64,000 bases of DNA from Nocardia sp. alder85J (GTDB lineage: Bacteria > Actinomycetota > Actinomycetes > Mycobacteriales > Mycobacteriaceae): contig NZ_JAIUCZ020000008.1 of assembly GCF_020176955.2 (NCBI RefSeq), positions 372,001-436,000 of the forward strand, given 5' to 3'. This document shows positions 40,675-49,073 of the stretch, piece by piece; the first letter of the stretch is position 1, and the number at the start of each line of letters is the position of its first letter. The notes under the pieces were generated by a model. It did no database searches and was not told the DNA's origin. It worked only from the letters and a program-made list of their open reading frames with translations. Made by a program: the position numbers and the translations under genes.

Positions 40675-42335
40675 TTCAGGAAGCCGATTTTCGTCCAGTT
40701 CGCCGAGGCCAGCCCGTACGCGCCGATATTCGCCAGATCGGAGCGGACCGCGTAGTTGCCCGACGCCTGGTTCAGCGGCAGCGAGAAGCCCTCCTGCCAG
40801 ATCATCGTGTCGGCCTGATTGGCCAGCGCGACCGCCTTGTCCGGATCGAGTTCCGACAGGGTCCGGTCGATCAGGGTGTTGAGCTCCGGCGAGCCGATCC
40901 GCCCGTGGTTACCCTGTGGATTGTCCGGGTGGTAGGCGTAGATCTGCTCCAGCGCGCCCAGCGGCAGTGTGCTGCCGCTCCAACTGAACTGCGCCAGATC
41001 GAAATTGCCCGGATTGATGACATTGGTGAACAGGCTCTGCCCGGGGAAGGTCTGGATGTCGAGCTTCACGCCGACCTTGGCCAGGTTCTCCTGGATGATC
41101 TTGGCGGTGTCGACCCACAGATCCTGCTGGTACATCACGTCCCGCAGCACCAGTTTGCGGCCGTCCTTCTCCCGCACGTCGCCGTTGAGCTTCCAGCCCA
41201 GCGCGTCCAGATCGGCCGCGGCCTGATTCGGATCGAAGGCCACCGGCGCCGAATTGTCTTGGTAGCCCTTCTGTCCGGCCATGAAGATGTGGTTGTTCAG
41301 CGGCTTCGGATCGTCGACCACGCCGTGCTGGCTGGCGTTCACGATGGCCTGCCGGTCGATCGCCTTCGACACCGCGAGGCGCAGTTTCGGATCCTCCAGG
41401 ATCGACCCCGTCGCACCGTTGAAGGTCAGCACGCTGAACGACGGCTCCGGCGTGCGCCGCACGGTGATGCCGGGCGTGGCGCGCGCCGCCGTCACGTTCG
41501 ACAGGCCGGACATGTACGCGTAGTCGAGTTCGTTGTTCTGGATGCCGCCGAGCACCGCGCTGCTGTCCAGCACGCTGAAGGTGACGGTGTCCAGCTTGGG
41601 AGCGTCACCCCACCATTTCGGATTGTGGCCCAGGGTGATCCGGTTCTGGGTGCGGTCGATGTTCGTGATCACGAAGGGCCCGGCGCTGACCGCGAGGCTG
41701 CTGCGGTCCAGATCGTTGAACGCCTGCGGATTCGCGGTCACCGCCTTGGGATACAGCGGGCTGAACTGCCCCTCCCACTCGGCGTACGGCCGGGTGAAGG
41801 TGACGATCGCCTGCCGGTCGTCGACACCGCGTTCCACCTTCGCGACCCGGTCGAAACCCGACGGGCTGTTGATCTGGAAGCCCTTGTCCGCCCCGGCCAG
41901 CGCGGTCGCCTCGGACTGGAGATCCTCCCAGGTGATCGGCGTGCCGTCGGACCACACCGCCTTGGGATTGATCGTGTAGGTGACCTGCTGCGGATTGGTG
42001 CCGGTCAGCTTCACGTCGGTGAAGTAGTCGTGGTTCACCGTGAACAGCCCGCCGGCGTCGGTGCTGAACGGCGACGGCATCAGCGGGTCGATGACCTGCG
42101 CGACATCGGCGTCCATGTCGACGTGCAACGCGTTGAAGGTCTCCGGGAAGGAGCTGATCGACATCCGCAGGTTGCCGCCGTCGCGCAGATCGGCGGGATC
42201 GTGCGGATTGATGTCGTTGGTGGTCCCGATGGCCGCGGTACCGGACGGCGTGGTGCCGACGCTACAGCCGGTCACCAGCAGTCCGGCGGCGACCGCCGGG
42301 ATCGCGAGTCTGGTCACCAGTGGACGAAGCCGCAT
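40671..42335 (-). CDS. ABC transporter substrate-binding lipoprotein (family 5), copy A
   Basis: The 554-residue protein has a lipoprotein signal with lipobox LVTGC (cysteine near residue 24). Peptide/nickel-type binding domain motifs follow: DGGNLRMSISSFPETFNALH, VTYTINPKAVWSDGTPITWEDL, KLRLAVSKAIDRQAIVN and PELNTLIDRTLSELDPDKAVALANQADTMIWQEGFSLPL. It should bind a peptide or similar solute outside the membrane. It is a close paralogue of the next protein upstream, sharing IGTTNDINP after the lipobox. It is the fifth gene of the operon. Confidence 0.92.
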   Translation of the reverse strand: MRLRPLVTRLAIPAVAAGLLVTGCSVGTTPSGTAAIGTTNDINPHDPADLRDGGNLRMSISSFPETFNALHVDMDADVAQVIDPLMPSPFSTDAGGLFTVNHDYFTDVKLTGTNPQQVTYTINPKAVWSDGTPITWEDLQSEATALAGADKGFQINSPSGFDRVAKVERGVDDRQAIVTFTRPYAEWEGQFSPLYPKAVTANPQAFNDLDRSSLAVSAGPFVITNIDRTQNRITLGHNPKWWGDAPKLDTVTFSVLDSSAVLGGIQNNELDYAYMSGLSNVTAARATPGITVRRTPEPSFSVLTFNGATGSILEDPKLRLAVSKAIDRQAIVNASQHGVVDDPKPLNNHIFMAGQKGYQDNSAPVAFDPNQAAADLDALGWKLNGDVREKDGRKLVLRDVMYQQDLWVDTAKIIQENLAKVGVKLDIQTFPGQSLFTNVINPGNFDLAQFSWSGSTLPLGALEQIYAYHPDNPQGNHGRIGSPELNTLIDRTLSELDPDKAVALANQADTMIWQEGFSLPLNQASGNYAVRSDLANIGAYGLASANWTKIGFLK

Positions 42336-42363
42336 GGGGTCGCTCCTTTCGGCGGGATGGGTG

Positions 42364-44037
42364 TCATTTCGCGAAGCCGATGACGGTGTAGTCGTAGGAG
42401 GCCAGGCCGGGTGCGCCGAAGTTGACGACGGTGTCGCGCACCCCCCAGTTGCCCGGGTCCTGGGTCAGCGGCAGCGAGTGCCCTTCCTCGAATACCGTGC
42501 GGTCCACCTGATTCGCCAGGTCGATCGCCTTGGCCGGATCGAGTTCGGACTGCGTCCGGTCGATCAGGTCGTTGAGTTCCGGTGAGCCGATCCGGCCGAA
42601 ATTGCCCTGCTCGTCGTCGGGATGCAGCGCGTAGATCTGCGGCAGGCTGCTCAGCGGGAACGGGTCGCCCTGGTAGGAGAACTGGGAGAGATCGAAATCG
42701 CCCGGAATCACCACGCCCGCGAAGAAGTTCTGCGCCGGCCGCACATCGATGGTCAGCTTCACCCCGACCTTGGCCAGGTTGTCCTGGATGATCTGGGCGA
42801 TCTGCACCCAGGCCGGATCGTTGTACATGACGTCGCGGATCTCCAGCCGGCGCCCGCCCTTGACCCGCACGTCGCCCTGCATCGTCCAGCCGAGCCGATC
42901 CAGTTCGGCCGCCGCGGCGGCCGGGTCGTAGCCGAGGCTGTTGTCCCGGTAGCCGGGCTGCCCCTCCAGGAAGACGTGGTTGTTCAACGGCACCGGGGTG
43001 TCGGTGAGCCCGCGCAGCGCGGCCGCCGCGATGCCGGGCCGATCGATCGCCTTCGACAGTGCCACGCGCAGTTGCGGATCGGCCAGGATCGAGCCGGGCG
43101 CGCCGTTGAAGGTGAGCTGCCGCCAGCGGTTGCCCGGCGCCCGCCGGATCACCACCCCCGGTGAACCGCGGACCGCGGCCACATCGTTGCTGGTGCTCAG
43201 CCAGGCCGCGTCCAGCTCGTTGTTCTGCAGGGCGGCGGGCCAGGCGGTCCGGTCCAGCACGCTGAACGTGATGGTGTCGAGCTTCGGAGCGTCGCCCCAC
43301 CATTTCGGGTTGTGGCCCAGCACGATCCGGCCCTGGGTGCGGTCCACGGACTGCACCGTGAACGGCCCGGCGGTCAGCGTGATCCCGTTGACCAGGCTGT
43401 GGTCGAACGCGTCGGGATCGCCGGTCACCGCCTTCGGATACAGCATCGAGTTACCGGAGAACTGGCCCCGCCACTCGGCGTAGTGCGTGCCGAAGGTGAG
43501 CACCGCCTGCCGGTCGTCGACGCCGCGCTCCACCTTGGTCACCCGGTCGAACCCGTTGTTGATCGCGATCAGGAAGCGCTTGTCGGCGCCGCTGAGCGCA
43601 TGGGCCTGAGCGGCGATGTCCGCCCAGGTGATCGGGGTGCCGTCGCTCCACACCGCCTCGGGATTGATGGTGTAGGTGACCTGCTGTGGATCGGTGCTGG
43701 TCAGCTGGACGTCGGTGAAGTAGTTGTGGTTGACCTCGAGCTGCCCGGCGGCGTCGATCGTGAACGCCTGCGGCAGCATCGGCCGCACGATATCGGCGAA
43801 ATCGCCGTCGTTGCCGTCGTTGGACAGCACATTCCAGTTGTCGGGGACCGACGGGGTCGGCAGCCGCAGGTTGCCGCCGTCGCGCACCTCGTCGCGGGGC
43901 TTCGGATTGATGTCGTTCGTGGTGCCCAGCGCCGTGGGTCCGGCAGGCGCGGTCACGCCCCCGGAGCAGGCGCCGAGCCCGAGCACGACGGCCACGGCGA
44001 CCGCCGCCGCCGGCACTGCGCGCGCGGAGATCCGCAC
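42364..44037 (-). CDS. ABC transporter substrate-binding lipoprotein (family 5), copy B
   Basis: The 557-residue protein has lipobox LGLGAC and the same layout as its neighbour: LGTTNDINPKPRDEVRDGGNLRLP, INPEAVWSDGTPITWADI, LRVALSKAIDRPGIA and LNDLIDRTQSELDPAKAIDLANQVDRTVFEEGHSLPLT. Differences are spread throughout, so the duplication is old, and the two probably bind different ligands. It lies 9 bases behind the ATPase gene. Confidence 0.92.
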   Translation of the reverse strand: MRISARAVPAAAVAVAVVLGLGACSGGVTAPAGPTALGTTNDINPKPRDEVRDGGNLRLPTPSVPDNWNVLSNDGNDGDFADIVRPMLPQAFTIDAAGQLEVNHNYFTDVQLTSTDPQQVTYTINPEAVWSDGTPITWADIAAQAHALSGADKRFLIAINNGFDRVTKVERGVDDRQAVLTFGTHYAEWRGQFSGNSMLYPKAVTGDPDAFDHSLVNGITLTAGPFTVQSVDRTQGRIVLGHNPKWWGDAPKLDTITFSVLDRTAWPAALQNNELDAAWLSTSNDVAAVRGSPGVVIRRAPGNRWRQLTFNGAPGSILADPQLRVALSKAIDRPGIAAAALRGLTDTPVPLNNHVFLEGQPGYRDNSLGYDPAAAAAELDRLGWTMQGDVRVKGGRRLEIRDVMYNDPAWVQIAQIIQDNLAKVGVKLTIDVRPAQNFFAGVVIPGDFDLSQFSYQGDPFPLSSLPQIYALHPDDEQGNFGRIGSPELNDLIDRTQSELDPAKAIDLANQVDRTVFEEGHSLPLTQDPGNWGVRDTVVNFGAPGLASYDYTVIGFAK

Positions 44038-44046
44038 GATGCCCTC

Positions 44047-45906
44047 CTATCGTGAGACGACCGGAACCGGTACGGCGTCGATCAGCGCCCGGGTGTACTC
44101 GTCCCGCGGGTCGGCGAAGATCCGCTCCGCCGGGCCGTATTCGACGATCCGGCCGCGGTACATCACCGCGATGTCGTGGGCCAGATTGCGGACCACCGAA
44201 AGATCGTGGGAGACGAACAGATACGACAGTCCGCGTTCGAGTTGCAGGTCCCGCAACAGGTTCAGCACCCCGGCCTGGATCGACACGTCCAGCGACGACA
44301 CCGGCTCGTCGAGCACCAGCAGCTGCGGGTCCAGCGCCAGCGCGCGGGCGATGTTGATGCGCTGCTTCTGCCCGCCGGAGAAATCGGCGGGATAGCGGTC
44401 GGCGCTCTCCGGCTGCAATCCCACCAGTTTCAGCAGTTCCGGTACCCGGCGGCGGATCTCGTCGCGGCCGCGGCCGTCGACGCGCAGCGGTTCGGCCAGC
44501 GCGTCGAAGATCGGCAGCCGGGGATCCAGCGAGGCCGAGGGGTCCTGGAACACGATCTGCATCCGCCGCCGCAGCGCGCGGCGCTGGTCCCGGGTCAGCG
44601 TCGCGACGTCGGCGCCGAACACCTCGACGGTGCCGGCCTCCGGCCGCACCAGATCCATGATCTGGGTCAGCGTGGTGGACTTGCCCGAGCCGGACTCGCC
44701 CACCAGCGCCAGGGTGTGCCCGGCCCGGACCTCGAAGTCGATGCTGTCGACCGCCTTCACCTCCCCGGTGCGGCGGCGGAACACCACCCCGGAGGTGAGC
44801 GGGAAGGTCTTGCTCAGTCCCGAGACCCGCAGCACCACCGGCGCTTCCGGCTCATCGGCGCTGTCCGCGGCCGCGGCGGCGACCTCGCGGCGGTACGCGG
44901 TGAACAGCTCCCCGGTGCCCACCTCGCCGGTGCGCAGGCAGGCGGCCGCGTGCTCGGGGGCCAGCGGTGTCAGCGGCGGTTCGGTGCTGCGGCAGTCGTC
45001 GATCGCGACCGGACAGCGCGGTGCGAACGGGCAGCCCGGCGGCAGCGCGTGCATGGCCGGCGGGCTGCCGAGGATCGGGACGAGCGGGGTGCGGGGCGGG
45101 CCGTCCAGCCGCGGGATGGAACCGAGCAGGCCCACGGTGTATGGCATCCGCGGCGCGTTGAACAACTCTCCCACCGGGGCGGTCTCCACGATCCGCCCGG
45201 CGTACATCACCGCCACCCGGTCGGCCAGCGTGGCCGCGATCCCCATGTCGTGGGTGATCATCACGACGCCGGCGCCGGTGATGTCGCGCGCGGTGCGCAA
45301 CAGGTTCAGGATCTGCCGCTGCACCGTCACGTCCAGGGCGGTGGTGGGCTCGTCGCAGATGATCAGTTCGGGATCGTTGGCGATGGCCATCGCGATGACC
45401 ACGCGTTGCCGCATCCCGCCGGAGAACTCGTGCGGGAAGGCCCGCGCCCGCACGGCCGGATCGGGGATGCCGACCAGGTCCAGCAGTTCGATCGCCCGGT
45501 CGGTGGCCTGTTTGCGGCCGATGTTCTTGTGTGCGGTGAGCGCCTCGGCGATCTGGTCGCCGACCCGGTACACCGGGGTCAGCGCCGACAGCGGGTCCTG
45601 GAAGACCATGCTGATCCGGCTGCCGCGCAGCGCCGACAACTGCCGGTCGCCCAGGCCGAGCAGTTCGCGCCCGCGCAGCCGGATCGAGCCGCGCACCCGG
45701 GCCTGATCGGGCAGCAGTCCCATCACCGCCAGCGACGACACCGACTTGCCGGAGCCGGATTCGCCGACGATGGCCAGCACCTCACCGTCGGACACCGAGT
45801 AGGTCACCCCGCGCACGGCGTCGATGCGGCCCTCCTCGCCCGGGAACGACACCGCCAGATCGGTCACCTCGAGCAGGGGCGCCGCGGACAGGTTGCGCTC
45901 GGTCAT
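44047..45906 (-). CDS. Fused two-domain ABC ATPase of the peptide importer (DppD-DppF type)
   Basis: The 619-residue protein contains two complete nucleotide-binding domains. The first has Walker A GESGSGKSVSS near residue 40, signature FSGGMRQRV and Walker B LIICDEPTTALDV, with the Cys-containing C-terminal oligopeptide motif (PPGCPFAPRCPVAIDDC). The second has GESGSGKSTTL near residue 400, FSGGQKQRI and LLVLDEPVSSLDV. One chain thus replaces the usual DppD and DppF pair and powers uptake. It overlaps the permease stop by 4 bases. Confidence 0.94.
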   Translation of the reverse strand: MTERNLSAAPLLEVTDLAVSFPGEEGRIDAVRGVTYSVSDGEVLAIVGESGSGKSVSSLAVMGLLPDQARVRGSIRLRGRELLGLGDRQLSALRGSRISMVFQDPLSALTPVYRVGDQIAEALTAHKNIGRKQATDRAIELLDLVGIPDPAVRARAFPHEFSGGMRQRVVIAMAIANDPELIICDEPTTALDVTVQRQILNLLRTARDITGAGVVMITHDMGIAATLADRVAVMYAGRIVETAPVGELFNAPRMPYTVGLLGSIPRLDGPPRTPLVPILGSPPAMHALPPGCPFAPRCPVAIDDCRSTEPPLTPLAPEHAAACLRTGEVGTGELFTAYRREVAAAAADSADEPEAPVVLRVSGLSKTFPLTSGVVFRRRTGEVKAVDSIDFEVRAGHTLALVGESGSGKSTTLTQIMDLVRPEAGTVEVFGADVATLTRDQRRALRRRMQIVFQDPSASLDPRLPIFDALAEPLRVDGRGRDEIRRRVPELLKLVGLQPESADRYPADFSGGQKQRINIARALALDPQLLVLDEPVSSLDVSIQAGVLNLLRDLQLERGLSYLFVSHDLSVVRNLAHDIAVMYRGRIVEYGPAERIFADPRDEYTRALIDAVPVPVVSR

Positions 45907-46862
45907 GACGCGTGGACCTTCTCGTCGGCGGGGGTGGTCGCGGCGGGTTCCGAGGTGCGGCGGCGGGCCCGGGCGCGCTGGGAACTCGGGTCGAAGGCGT
46001 CCCGCAGCCCGTCACCGATCAGGTTGGCGCACAGCACGATCACGATGAGGACGCCGCCGGGGAACAGGAACATCCAGGGCGCGGTCCACTGGTCGGCGCC
46101 GCGGCCGATCAGCGATCCGAGCGACACGTCCGGCGGTTGCACACCGAAACCCAGGAAGCTCAAACCGGTTTCGGACATGATCGCGGAGCCGACCGCCAGC
46201 GTGGTGTCGATGATGACGATCGAGGCGATGTTCGGCACGATGTGGGTGGTGATCACCGTCCAGGTGTTCGCCCCCATATAGCGTGCGGCCCGGACGAATT
46301 CGCGATCGCGCAGGCTCAGCGTCATACCGCGGACCAGTCGCGCGCTGATCATCCAGCCGAAGGCGGCGAGCAGCGCGGTCAGCAGCAGGATCGAGCCGCT
46401 GCCCTTGGTACGCGGGGCGAAGATCGCGATGACGATGAAACTCGGCACCACCAGCAGCAGATCCACCAGCCACATGATGGCCTTGTCGGTCCAGCCGCCC
46501 ACCAGTCCGGCCACCGAGCCCGCGGTCACCGCGATCACCGACGTGAGAATGGCCACACAGATGCCGATCACCAACGACTTCTGCAAGCCGTGCAGGGTCT
46601 GCGCGAGCATGTCCAGGCCGATGGTGTCGGTGCCGAACCAGTGCTTCGGGCTCGGCGGCTGTTGCAGCGCGTAGCTGTCGCGCTGGGCGTACTTGTAGGG
46701 CAACAGCGGTGGCAGCCCGAACGCGGCCACCACGATCAGCAGCAGCACGATCGCCGCCGCCACCGCCGACGTGTTGCGGCGGAACCGCCGCCACACCAGC
46801 GTCCGTCGCCCGGCCGCCGTGGGCTCGGGCGCACCCTGCACGATCATCTCGGCATCGGTCAT
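45903..46862 (-). CDS. ABC transporter permease (DppC/OppC type)
   Basis: The 319-residue protein has a long cytoplasmic start, one helix (VAAAIVLLLIVVAAFGLPPLL) and the periplasmic-type segment HWFGTDTIGLDMLAQTLHGLQKSLVIG. A core of five helices follows with the EAA loop VRAARYMGANTWTVITTHIVPNIA. This is the standard OppC layout, in which six helices pair with the DppB-type partner to form the channel. Confidence 0.93.
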   Translation of the reverse strand: MTDAEMIVQGAPEPTAAGRRTLVWRRFRRNTSAVAAAIVLLLIVVAAFGLPPLLPYKYAQRDSYALQQPPSPKHWFGTDTIGLDMLAQTLHGLQKSLVIGICVAILTSVIAVTAGSVAGLVGGWTDKAIMWLVDLLLVVPSFIVIAIFAPRTKGSGSILLLTALLAAFGWMISARLVRGMTLSLRDREFVRAARYMGANTWTVITTHIVPNIASIVIIDTTLAVGSAIMSETGLSFLGFGVQPPDVSLGSLIGRGADQWTAPWMFLFPGGVLIVIVLCANLIGDGLRDAFDPSSQRARARRRTSEPAATTPADEKVHAS

Positions 46863-46875
46863 GCTGTCACCACCC

Positions 46876-47853
46876 TCATCCCACCCGCACGCGCGGATCG
46901 AGCATCGCGTACACGATGTCGGACAACAGGCCCGACACCAGCACCACCAGTCCGGTGAAGGCGGTGACGGTCACCACGATGTACAGGTCGTTCGCGTTGA
47001 CCCCGTCGATGAACCACTCGCCGACCCCGTGCCAGCCGAAGATCTTCTCGGTGAAGGTGGCGCCGGTGATCAGGCCGCCCAGGCCGTACGCGAACAGTGT
47101 CGCCATCGGGATCAGCGCGGTGCGCAGGCCGTGTTTGTACAGCGCCCGGCCCCGGGTGAGCCCCTTGGCGCGCGCGGTGCGGATGAAGTCGCTCTGCAAC
47201 ACGTCGAGCATGGCGTTGCGCTGGTAGCGGCTGTAGCCGGCCATCGAACCGAGTGCCAGGCCCAGGCTCGGCACGATCAGATGCTGCAACCGGTCGACGA
47301 ACTGGTTCCACCAGCCGTGCACGGCATTGGCGGAGGTTTCGCCGGTGTACAGGAAGATCTGCGCGCCGGTCGCCGAGTTGACTTGCAGCGCACCGTATTT
47401 CAACAGGGTGGCGAGCAGGAACACCGGCGTGCTCAGTAACAGCAGCGAGACGATCGTGGTGAAGTAGTCGCTGAAGCGGTACTGCCGGATCGCCCCCGCC
47501 GCGCCGATCAACACGCCCAGCACGGTGCCCACCACCGAACCGATCAGCAGCAGCCGCAGGCTGACGCCGATCCGGCGCGGCAGCTCCTTGCTGATCGGCT
47601 GCCCGGCCAGCGTCTTCCCGAAATCGCCGTGCGTCACGCCCTTCGCCCAGGTCAGATAGCGCTGCGGAATCGGCTCGTTCAGATGCAGTTCCGCGGCCTT
47701 CGCATCGATCACCGACTGCGGCGGGCGCGGATTGCGTTGCTCCAGATTGTTGAGCGGATGAAAGGTCAGCGACGCCAGGGCGAACGTGAGGAACGACGCC
47801 AGGATCAGCAGTACGACGTAGTTCAGCGCGCGCCGCAGCAGAAAGCCGGTCAT
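46876..47853 (-). CDS. ABC transporter permease (DppB/OppB type)
   Basis: The ATG at 47853, preceded by GAGGGG, gives 325 residues starting MTGFLLRRALNYVVLLILASFLTFALASLTF, the typical first helix of DppB. The extracellular segment LNEPIPQRYLTWAKGVTHGDFGKTL and the EAA loop IRTARAKGLTRGRALYKHGLRTALIP confirm the family. It is the first gene of a six-gene operon: dppB, dppC, fused ATPase, two binding lipoproteins and a small membrane protein. It is divergent from the HAD gene. Confidence 0.93.
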   Translation of the reverse strand: MTGFLLRRALNYVVLLILASFLTFALASLTFHPLNNLEQRNPRPPQSVIDAKAAELHLNEPIPQRYLTWAKGVTHGDFGKTLAGQPISKELPRRIGVSLRLLLIGSVVGTVLGVLIGAAGAIRQYRFSDYFTTIVSLLLLSTPVFLLATLLKYGALQVNSATGAQIFLYTGETSANAVHGWWNQFVDRLQHLIVPSLGLALGSMAGYSRYQRNAMLDVLQSDFIRTARAKGLTRGRALYKHGLRTALIPMATLFAYGLGGLITGATFTEKIFGWHGVGEWFIDGVNANDLYIVVTVTAFTGLVVLVSGLLSDIVYAMLDPRVRVG

Positions 47854-48040
47854 CGGTCCCCTCGGGTCGGTTACTAGCCCCTGATCATAGGGACCGCCAC
47901 GCGGGTCGGCCCGGCATGCACGCGCGGCGACATGCGGGAATCGTCTCATTCGCGACGGTCGTGTTCATATCGGCGGGGGACGCTCGACTGTTGCATGGCG
48001 TATCCTGGCGGACCCCGTCCCGGCCGACAAGGAGGCTCCG

Positions 48041-48871
48041 GTGACCGTTCCGTACCTGCACAAACCCAAGATGGTGGCTACCGACGTCGACGGCACGCTG
48101 ATCGACGAGCGGGAGCAGGTGAGCGCGCGCACCCGGGCCGCGGTCGCCGCGCTGGTCGCCGACGGCGTGCCGTTCGTCCTGGCGACCGGGCGGCCACCGC
48201 GCTGGATCGCCCCGGTGGTGGCGGGCCTGGCCCACGCCCCGCTGTGCGTCTGCGGCAACGGCGCGGTGGTCTACGACAGCGCGACCGACCGCATCCTGGA
48301 GTCCAGCACGCTGGACCCGGCCGAGCTGGACTGGATCGCGGGCCTCGCCGAGCGGCTGCTGCCCGGCTGCGGCCTGGCTGCCGAGCGGGTCGGCCGCAGC
48401 GCGCACGACGCCGCCACCCCGCAGTTCGTCAGCTCGCCCGAATACGAGCACGCCTGGCTCAACCCCGACGACACCCGGGTGTCGCGGGCCGAGGTGGTGG
48501 CGGCCCCGGCGATCAAGATGCTGATCCGGGTGCGCGGCGCCCAGAGCGCCGACATGGTGACGGCGCTGGCCCCCGCCCTGGACGGCCGCGCCGACATCAC
48601 CTACTCCACCAACAACGGCCTGATCGAGGTCTCCGCCCCCGGTGTCACCAAGGCCTCCGGCCTGGCGACGGTCGCCGAGCGCCTCGGCGTCGAACACGCC
48701 GCGCTGATCGCCTTCGGCGACATGCCGAACGACGTGCCGATGCTGGAACTGGCCGGGCACGGCGTCGCCATGGCCAACGCCCACCCGGCCGCGCTGGCCG
48801 CCGCCGACGAGGTCACCGGCACCAACTTCGAGGACGGCGTGGCGCGCATCCTCGAGCGCTGGTGGAGCTGA
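48041..48871 (+). CDS. HAD superfamily hydrolase, Cof type (Rv3813c-like)
   Basis: The 276-residue protein starts after AAGGAGG (6 bases before the GTG). It carries the HAD motif I in MVATDVDGTLIDE, motif II in FVLATGRPPRW, a type IIB cap region, the Lys of motif III in TKASGLATVAERLGV and motif IV GDMPNDVPML. Cof-type HADs dephosphorylate small sugar or coenzyme phosphates. The gene matches Rv3813c in order. Confidence 0.92.
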   Translation: MTVPYLHKPKMVATDVDGTLIDEREQVSARTRAAVAALVADGVPFVLATGRPPRWIAPVVAGLAHAPLCVCGNGAVVYDSATDRILESSTLDPAELDWIAGLAERLLPGCGLAAERVGRSAHDAATPQFVSSPEYEHAWLNPDDTRVSRAEVVAAPAIKMLIRVRGAQSADMVTALAPALDGRADITYSTNNGLIEVSAPGVTKASGLATVAERLGVEHAALIAFGDMPNDVPMLELAGHGVAMANAHPAALAAADEVTGTNFEDGVARILERWWS

Positions 48872-48958
48872 GGTTTGTGCTCCGGGCCGCCCGGTGGTAC
48901 GCGACGAACGGCTGAACGACGAGCGGCTGAACACGGCGATCGGCAGTGGCCGGCTCAG

Positions 48959-49009
48959 CTGTGACCGGTGTCCGGCTGTGACCGGCGACCGGCAGTGACC
49001 GGCGACCGG
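48959..49009. repeat. 17-bp direct repeat, three copies
   Basis: Units at 48959-48975, 48976-48992 and 48993-49009 share CTGTGACCGGCGACCGG with one or two changes each. They are non-coding, between the HAD gene and the terminator hairpin. Confidence 0.75.
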
Positions 49010-49018
49010 CTGTACGAA

Positions 49019-49055
49019 ACGAGCGGTACCCACTGGTCCGGTGGGTACCGCTCGT
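49019..49055. terminator. Bidirectional hairpin between convergent genes
   Basis: A perfect 15-bp stem (ACGAGCGGTACCCAC against GTGGGTACCGCTCGT) with a 7-base loop stands between the plus-strand HAD gene and the minus-strand amidase gene, whose stop is 19 bases away. Confidence 0.8.
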
Positions 49056-49073
49056 CGCGAATCGTGGGTGAGC

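Noticed and set aside
48959..49009. CRISPR-like array
   Set aside because: The repeats are contiguous 17-base units with no unique spacers, and no cas gene is present.
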